In this document: positions 9,201 to 12,190 of the stretch, piece after piece | Layout: each line of letters starts with the position of its first letter | How positions within the stretch are numbered: position 1 is the stretch's first letter | Origin: Euperipatoides rowelli | Lineage: Eukaryota; Onychophora; Udeonychophora; Euonychophora; Peripatopsidae | DNA: 12,190 nt | Strand: one strand, 5' to 3' | Assembly (NCBI GenBank): GCA_003024985.2 | Contig: PXIH01S0005700.1 | Program-made: the position numbers and the translations under genes | The notes under the pieces: model-generated | What the model was told of the DNA's origin: nothing | What the model saw: only the letters and a program-made list of their open reading frames with translations | Database searches by the model: none

Positions 9201-10443
9201 TAATATGGAAAAAACGTACAATCTGGCAACCTTACAAAGTGGAGCATGCCCAACCATTCAACTATGACATAGGAAACGGCAAAAACCCCATACTAGGGCT
9301 GACATTGATACTTTGACTGGTAATGGGGATGGTTCCCCCGGCCTGGCATCACTTATGAGCAATGAACTTAAGTTGAAAATAAGGTGAATGATGATGGATG
9401 CATTGTCTGGCACACTGAAGAACAACAGGCGACTCCAATCAAGTAATTTATACCTGGAAGTCGTGCTCCCACCTGGAAGTGAATACATTAGTGAAATTAG
9501 CAAAAATAAACAAATACATGTGCGTTCACCGCCACGTGTTGGCTTTACAATAAAGAAAACTAATTGATAAGCATGGAAGAACGATCTTTAACATATTCAT
9601 TAGCCTATAGTGTATCATATCGCAAATGAAAAATTCCTCTGTTACCCCCTCAGTTCTAAAAAAAAACTGTCTGCACATGCACAACAATGCGGGATCCAGG
9701 TTTAATGTTAGTCTATATTTTGTGTTGGGTCCTTGAGAGTAACTATGCCAATTTGGTTCAGATTGGTAAGGTGGTACGTCCAAACATTCAATTTTATGTA
9801 CAATATATAAGGTAATTTAATCAACTTTATAAGGCAATTTTAGGAAGAACTTTGTTAGTCCCGAGCTCGACTCCTATAAAAAAAATTTTTTTTGGTCCCA
9901 TTTTTTTTTCTCTCAAAATCTGGAGTCCTAGGTTAAGGTTAGCAATCGTTTACGCCATTTGCAGAAGTCCAATCTCTACAATAATAACAAAGACCAATAA
10001 GCTAAATGTCCAGTCTAAGGTATGGATATTACTTTTTAATACCAACAATCAATTTTTGAATTCAAGGGTAGTTATTGATTGTTTTGAATGGACACACATG
10101 GATTCAGAACTATTCTTGTGTAAACCAGACATGACTTTAATGGCAATTACAATATAATTTATACTGTATGTTTTTTTTTTAATTCTTTATAGGACACAGT
10201 GCTACATCAATGCAAGATATATTATCTCCGGTACCTTTAAAACCATCTCTGCACCCTGATTCACAATGCTCTCAAATTAAAATGGACACATTACAGACAA
10301 ATCAAAGCCTCCATCATCCATTTGTCAATCATCCTCCACATTTTGCTTTACCATCTCAACAATCAAAAGGAACCAATAATCTTATGGCAGTTCATAATAT
10401 GGTAGGATATGCTACTGGACAGTTGATGACCACTCCTTCTGAG
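3156..10443 (+). CDS. Clock: CLOCK circadian bHLH-PAS transcription factor, partial (4 internal exons)
   Basis: Join of 3156-3262, 3661-3808, 5434-5651 and 10193-10443, 724 nt in all, open at both ends. CLOCK pairs with BMAL1/CYCLE in the nucleus, binds E-boxes and drives period and cryptochrome genes. The identification rests on PAS-B, which is almost identical to animal CLOCK/NPAS2: [20 protein letters not shown], then [15 protein letters not shown] and [18 protein letters not shown]. All four junctions have GT..AG borders and matching phases: 1 nt carried (T|TG gives Leu), 2 nt carried (AA|T gives Asn), 1 nt carried (A|GA gives Arg), and phase 0 at the last donor. No stop or frameshift interrupts the exons, so the gene looks intact here. 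The bHLH, PAS-A and the start of PAS-B are upstream of the window; the C-terminal transactivation part is downstream. NPAS2 is a vertebrate paralogue, so in an invertebrate the single-copy name Clock fits best. Confidence 0.93.
3263..3660 (+). other. CLOCK intron, 398 bp
   Basis: Bounded by GTAAGG and CTTGTAG and phased to split a Leu codon of PAS-B. It is AT-rich with no coding potential. It contains TACTGTA and TACGGTA nine bases apart (3403-3418), both instances of a word that is over-represented throughout the window. Confidence 0.88.
3661..3808 (+). CDS. Clock: CLOCK exon b: rest of PAS-B and PAC motif
   Basis: Encodes [18 protein letters not shown], then [19 protein letters not shown] and [12 protein letters not shown]. 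This is the C-terminal half of PAS-B with the PAC motif. The [14 protein letters not shown] stretch is diagnostic of the CLOCK/NPAS2 branch of PAS proteins. The acceptor CTTGTAG ends at 3660. The donor GTAAGA starts at 3809, just after GTT AA. The first Leu codon is split (T from exon a plus TG), and the exon ends with two bases of an Asn codon. The 148-nt length is not a multiple of three, so skipping this exon would break the frame. Confidence 0.95.
3809..5433 (+). other. CLOCK intron, about 1.6 kb, containing a MITE
   Basis: Bounded by GTAAGA and GTGGTAG. Between 3809 and 5081 I see only AT-rich sequence, a short GT run (3909-3920), a short AC run (4895-4905) and a small inverted repeat TGATCCC/GGGATCA (4384-4399). 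The 61-codon open frame at 4166-4351 has no recognisable domain and is treated as chance. The last 350 bases are mostly the MITE at 5082-5372. One unresolved base is at 5333. Confidence 0.85.
5082..5372. mobile_element. pogo/Tigger-like MITE, 291 bp, TA target site
   Basis: The left end reads CTGTAGAATCCCTGTAGTCC. The right end, read on the minus strand, is CAGTAAAACCCCTCCAATTC and repeats CCCTCCAGTCCGAA just inside, matching CCCTGTAGTCCGAA of the left end. Both ends are flanked by TA (5080-5081 and 5373-5374), as expected for Tc1/mariner/pogo insertions. CAGT..AACCCC..CCGAA termini are typical of the pogo/Tigger group. The interior is A/T-rich with no transposase. The element ends 61 bp before the acceptor of the CLOCK exon at 5434. 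Confidence 0.72.
5434..5651 (+). CDS. Clock: CLOCK exon c: end of PAS-B and acidic/Ser-rich linker
   Basis: Opens with (N)YAEIREQLQ, matching the conserved SYAEVR that ends PAS-B in CLOCK, then moves into a low-complexity linker. An acidic patch ([13 protein letters not shown]) is followed by a Ser/Thr-rich part containing LSPSW and [12 protein letters not shown]. The linker resembles the Ser-rich post-PAS region of other CLOCK proteins in composition only; the sequence is poorly conserved. Many Ser/Thr residues make it a plausible kinase target, which is inference. The acceptor TGTGGTAG ends at 5433 and the donor GTAAGC starts at 5652. The frame stays open upstream to 5279 and downstream to 5686, but those flanks are a MITE and intron and are not conserved. 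Confidence 0.88.
6111..6137. repeat. Perfect 12-bp palindrome with 3-base spacer
   Basis: TTATGTCATATG and CATATGACATAA are separated by TTA. It could be a remnant of an inverted-repeat element or a dimer-protein site; nothing nearby favours either. Confidence 0.8.
6247..6267 (+). repeat. (TAA)7 microsatellite
   Basis: Seven uninterrupted TAA units in an intron. Likely length-variable between individuals. Confidence 0.9.
6644..7376. mobile_element. hAT-like non-autonomous transposon, 733 bp
   Basis: The 14-bp terminal inverted repeats are perfect: CAGTGATGGAAAGT at 6644-6657 and ACTTTCCATCACTG at 7363-7376. CAGTGATGG-type ends are usual in hAT elements. Both subterminal regions are packed with TTGGAGCA motifs: eight between 6668 and 6810, often as TTGGAGCAACAAAA, and three more between 7276 and 7350. 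The middle is AT-rich without transposase motifs, so the element must depend on a partner transposase. I did not find a clean 8-bp target duplication: CCAGGACT lies on the left, ACTGTTTT on the right. Several short open frames here merely read through the GGAGCA repeats. Confidence 0.72.
7990..8107 (+). repeat. Possible LINE/SINE 3' end with AAATG tail
   Basis: A GC-richer block (GGCTCACGCTTCCGCTGTCA, GGACAACTTTGGCCTAAGCC, CTCGTTATTGT) is followed at once by AAATAAAATGAAATGAA. A conserved 3' block running straight into a short A-rich microsatellite tail is the usual look of CR1/L2/RTE-like elements or SINEs. No reverse-transcriptase remnant is visible upstream, so the call is tentative and the left border is a guess. 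Confidence 0.4.
8287..8330 (+). repeat. Tandem duplication of a 22-bp unit
   Basis: TTCACAAAAAATAAGGAAGA(T) occurs twice in succession (8287-8308 and 8309-8330), with the A-run lengthened by one in the second copy. Confidence 0.8.
8551..8619 (+). ncRNA. Candidate structured RNA hairpin 1 (microRNA-precursor-like)
   Basis: A 69-base stem-loop. The upper stem pairs TGGGGAAGTGGTCC (8562-8575) with GGACCAGCTTCCCCA (8593-8607), 14 pairs with a single bulged G at 8599. The lower stem pairs TTGTCATA (8551-8558) with TATGTACAA (8611-8619), 8 pairs with one bulge. A 3x3 internal loop separates the stems and the apical loop has 17 bases. Size and bulge pattern suit a pre-miRNA, but I recognise no known miRNA seed. 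The reverse strand folds equally well. A transposon-derived foldback is the main alternative. Confidence 0.35.
8632..8690 (+). ncRNA. Candidate structured RNA hairpin 2, related to hairpin 1
   Basis: The left arm CGTGGAGGAGTGGCTTTTG (8632-8650) pairs with CAAGAGCCAGCTCCCCTACG (8671-8690). There are 18 pairs, two of them G-U, plus one mismatch and one bulged G at 8680; the loop has 20 bases. Arms and bulge correspond to hairpin 1: GGAGTGG against GAAGTGG on the left, CCAGCTCCCC against CCAGCTTCCCC on the right, and the bulged G sits in the same CCAG context. The hairpins lie 12 bases apart, so they look like a local duplication. Confidence 0.35.
9120..9148 (+). repeat. T14 run followed by G-rich stretch
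   Basis: Fourteen T are followed by GGGTGGGGAGGGGGG. The four G-runs could fold as a G-quadruplex in the intron RNA or on the + strand. Confidence 0.7.
9240..9790. other. GC-richer unassigned intronic zone
   Basis: This zone is visibly less AT-rich than its surroundings (for example TGGTTCCCCCGGCCTGGCAT near 9330 and ACCTGGAAGT twice near 9450-9480). On the minus strand it carries open frames of 81 codons (9258-9503) and 85 codons (9526-9783). I recognise no domain in either and see no splice pattern linking them. It is probably an old mobile element or a non-coding relic; a lineage-specific gene cannot be excluded. Confidence 0.3.
9878..9893. repeat. A8T8 self-complementary tract
   Basis: Eight A followed by eight T, with a further T9 run starting at 9901. 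Rigid A-tract DNA; no function is implied. Confidence 0.85.
10193..10443 (+). CDS. Clock: CLOCK exon d: Gln/His/Pro-rich post-PAS region
   Basis: Encodes 83 full codons, beginning [17 protein letters not shown] and ending GQLMTTPSE, rich in Ser, Gln, His and Pro ([18 protein letters not shown]). I do not see a conserved motif. It is assigned to CLOCK because the acceptor (TTTATAG ending at 10192) accepts the one base left by exon c in the right frame (A|GA, Arg). Shifting to the next AG at 10198-10199 would hit a stop within 14 codons. The donor GTAGGA follows GAG at 10444, phase 0. If that donor is not used, the frame adds six residues (VGTFYF) and stops at 10462-10464. It belongs to the disordered part of CLOCK that leads to the activation domain. 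Confidence 0.8.
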
Positions 10444-10737
10444 GTAGGAACTTTTTATTTCTGAATACTTGAGGAAAGTTAACCATTTATATTATTTTTT
10501 TTATTTATGCATTTCACTTTTAATTAGTGAAATAAAATTTGCTAGTCCGGATATCTATAGGAATTTGTCTATTCGGGTTAGAAAAAAAAAACTATCAAAA
10601 TAGGCATTAATTAATAAAATAATTAAAAGCATTTTGTTTTTGCTTTATTACATTATGTAAATATCATCAGGATTTTAAAGAGTAGAGCCTCAGAGGAGTT
10701 TCTTGTCCTCAAACAAATAAGGTATTAAATGTGCAAT

Positions 10738-11227
10738 TTGTAAAACCTGTCTTGAGAGACCACCCCTTCTGCCATGAAATAGCAGTCTATCAAAACAGGT
10801 GGTCTCTCAAAAGAAAACCTGTCTTAAGAGGCCACCCCTTATGTTATAAAATAACGGTCTTTCAAAGAGTTGGTTTCTAAAATAAACTTCGCCCTTTTTT
10901 CAACAAACAGTACTCTCTCTCAAAAAGTCCAATACGGTATTGAAATACAGTACAATGTTATAATTTTAGGCATTTATACATTTGTTTAAATTTGCTTTTT
11001 TTTTTATTAATTTTGTCAGTGATTAAAAAAAAGGTACACTTTCTCCAACTTGTGGTCTTACAAAAAAGGCTGAATTGAATGCTTAGAATTTAAAAAGATG
11101 GTCACTTTAGAGAGGTGGTCTTTAATTAGAGGTCATGTGTGTGAAAATTTGATTGGTGCAAAGAAATTGTGGTCTTTAAAATAAGGTTGTCTCCAATAAC
11201 AGGGGTCTCTCAAGACAGGGTTTACTG
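10738..11227. mobile_element. DNA transposon relic with CTGTCTTGAGAGACC termini
   Basis: The left end is TAAAACCTGTCTTGAGAGAC (10741-10760). The right end, read on the minus strand, is CAGTAAACCCTGTCTTGAGA (continuing GAC, 11205-11227) and is flanked by TA. The termini therefore match for about 20 bp. GTAAACCC..TGAGAGACC ends beside TA point to the Tc1/mariner-pogo group. The phrase GGTCTTTAAA / GTGGTCT recurs through the interior. No transposase frame is present. The left boundary is less sharp than the right (TTG in place of CAG). Confidence 0.62.
10742..10886 (+). repeat. Tandem pair, 72-bp unit, inside the DNA element
   Basis: AAAACCTGTCTTGAGAGACC (10742) and AAAACCTGTCTTAAGAGGCC (10814) start two consecutive 72-bp units; each continues ACCCCTT..TG/AT..AAAATA. 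Within unit 1, TTGAGAGACCACC (10752-10764) and GGTGGTCTCTCAA (10798-10810) form a perfect 13-bp inverted repeat. Confidence 0.8.
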
Positions 11228-11370
11228 TAGTTATTTCTGCGCATATAAAGTGATTGTTGGACGATTTTATCACTTTCCATTACTTAAAGTATATATTGCA
11301 ATTAAAGTGCCATGGATGCACATATACAGTATAAACACATCTGGTCTTTGGATTAACAAGTTTTTTTTAA

Positions 11371-11383
11371 GGGGGGGGGGGGG
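11371..11383 (+). repeat. Homopolymer G13
   Basis: Thirteen consecutive G after a T8 run and AA. Such a run is rare in AT-rich DNA and prone to length error in sequencing and replication. Confidence 0.9.
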
Positions 11384-11725
11384 AGTAAAATTTTGCACAA
11401 TTTTGGTAATACGGTAGTATAAATTTGTTGGTACTTTTTAAAATTTTATCAAAATTATTCAAATTCAACTCGGTGTTATTAACACTTTAGAGCCCCAATT
11501 CCACAAAGTTGTGATATTTGGGCTGTTAAAATGGCAGACAAGCTATCTTAATAGTACATTTACAGGATGTAGGAGGATCATTTATGAGGATTACAATTTT
11601 TTTTAAAATATATCAAATTTAGCCTAAATTTTGTAGCATTTAAAGGTTACACAAAATGGATTTAAACATTTTTTCAATCATTTATTTTGATAGATAATGA
11701 CTAAAAAATAATTCACTTGTATGGT

Positions 11726-12190
11726 ATTTATTTATTTATTCTAAAATAGAGTTAAGTCAACAGTTGACTTTTATCTGGATTGTTTGCTACAAACAAAATC
11801 ATAAATCACAATAGGATACCAAAAATTTACCTAACAGAAAATACCATACCAAAAATCACTTCAAAAACAGTCAAAGCAAATCACATCAAATTACATACAG
11901 AGTTGAATATTATTCCACAGTATTATAGACATAAATACAATTGATAAAAAACACAAAAAAATATATAAAAAATACCAGATTACACAAAAGATAATGGTAA
12001 ATTTTAAAAATGGATATCATTCAATAGGTATAAGTCTAAACCATTTTTAAAACTTTTAAATTATTGTTTTTTCAATAGGGAATTAGGGATATTGTTCCAC
12101 ATTGTAACTCCTATTTAAAATACTGTCACATGCTTTTTGGGATTTCTTAAACTTTATGGATAATTTGTAATCATTTATTTTCCTGGTATT
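11726..12190 (-). mobile_element. Non-LTR retrotransposon (LINE), 3' end
   Basis: On the minus strand the region runs from decayed reverse-transcriptase C-terminal coding sequence (12190-12004) through about 260 bases of 3' UTR into AATAAATAAATAAATA at 11741-11726. This is the normal 3' layout of CR1/L2-like LINEs, which end in short tandem repeats rather than long poly(A). The remaining 5' part lies beyond the right edge of the window. It is antisense to CLOCK. Confidence 0.7.
12004..12190 (-). pseudogene. LINE reverse-transcriptase ORF, C-terminal relic
   Basis: From the window edge one frame reads KINDYKLSIKFKKSQKACD and ends in a SILNRSY-type segment. The frame then shifts by one and continues TMWNNIPNSLLKKQ, a stop, and FKSFKNGLDLYLLNDIHF before the final stop (12004-12006). 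The order basic stretch, WNxxP, then FKxxxKxxLxxYLL is the well-known C-terminal tail of CR1/L2-type LINE ORF2 proteins. One frameshift and one in-frame stop show it is dead. Only the last 60 or so residues are inside the window, so the exact clade cannot be assigned. Confidence 0.68.

Larger units (their letters stand above)
5652..10192 (+). other. CLOCK intron, about 4.5 kb, repeat-filled
   Basis: Bounded by GTAAGC and TTATAG. The phases of the flanking exons agree directly (1 + 2 nt), so no extra exon is needed, although a cassette exon of 3n length cannot be excluded. The intron holds a 12-bp palindrome, a TAA microsatellite, a hAT-like element, a retroelement-like tail, a hairpin pair and an unassigned GC-richer zone (9240-9790). 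From 5652 to 6110 I see nothing recognisable. Confidence 0.75.
10444..12190 (+). other. Intron downstream of CLOCK exon d (right end outside the window)
   Basis: Starts at donor GTAGGA. It contains a DNA element with internal tandem copies, a G13 tract and the 3' end of a decayed LINE in opposite orientation. No further CLOCK exon was recognised. The stretch 11420-11725 shows nothing I can name. Confidence 0.7.

Noticed and set aside
9852-10157. 101-codon open frame just before exon d
   Set aside because: Different frame from exon d, ends before the acceptor, includes homopolymer A8T8 and T9; no domain.
11169-11417. 82-codon open frame
   Set aside because: Spans the end of a DNA element and the G13 run, which gives the poly-Gly stretch; not coding.

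Overview
The window looks like nuclear DNA from an animal, most likely an invertebrate bilaterian. It is very AT-rich, and it has short exons with GT..AG introns, many decayed transposable elements and no bacterial-style gene packing. I cannot name the species. Two unresolved bases (N at 3062 and 5333) suggest a draft assembly.

The only gene I can support is a fragment of the circadian transcription factor CLOCK (bHLH-PAS), on the + strand. Four consecutive internal exons are visible: 3156-3262, 3661-3808, 5434-5651 and 10193-10443. They join without breaking the reading frame and give about 241 residues. The first two exons and the first codons of the third encode most of the PAS-B domain with its PAC motif. 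The rest encodes a Ser/Thr-, Gln- and His-rich linker. The bHLH, PAS-A and start of PAS-B must lie upstream of the window, and the C-terminal activation region must lie downstream.

Everything else is intron: more than 3.1 kb (open on the left), 398 bp, 1.6 kb, 4.5 kb and more than 1.7 kb (open on the right). The introns are crowded with repeats. From left to right they hold: a 51-bp minisatellite (358-535); a foldback MITE (621-812) with a second partial copy near 2661-2730; three copies of a family beginning TACTGTATAT; a pogo/Tigger-like MITE (5082-5372) ending 61 bp before an exon; a hAT-like non-autonomous element (6644-7376) full of TTGGAGCA motifs; a possible LINE/SINE 3' tail (about 7990-8107); a pair of related hairpins (8551-8690); a DNA element with internal tandem copies (10738-11227); and the decayed 3' end of a LINE on the minus strand (11726-12190), which still shows the WNNIP C-terminal reverse-transcriptase motif.

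The least explained signals are the two tandem, microRNA-precursor-like hairpins at 8551-8690 and a strong excess of the palindromic word TACNGTA (26 occurrences by eye, about 4 expected), found only outside exons.
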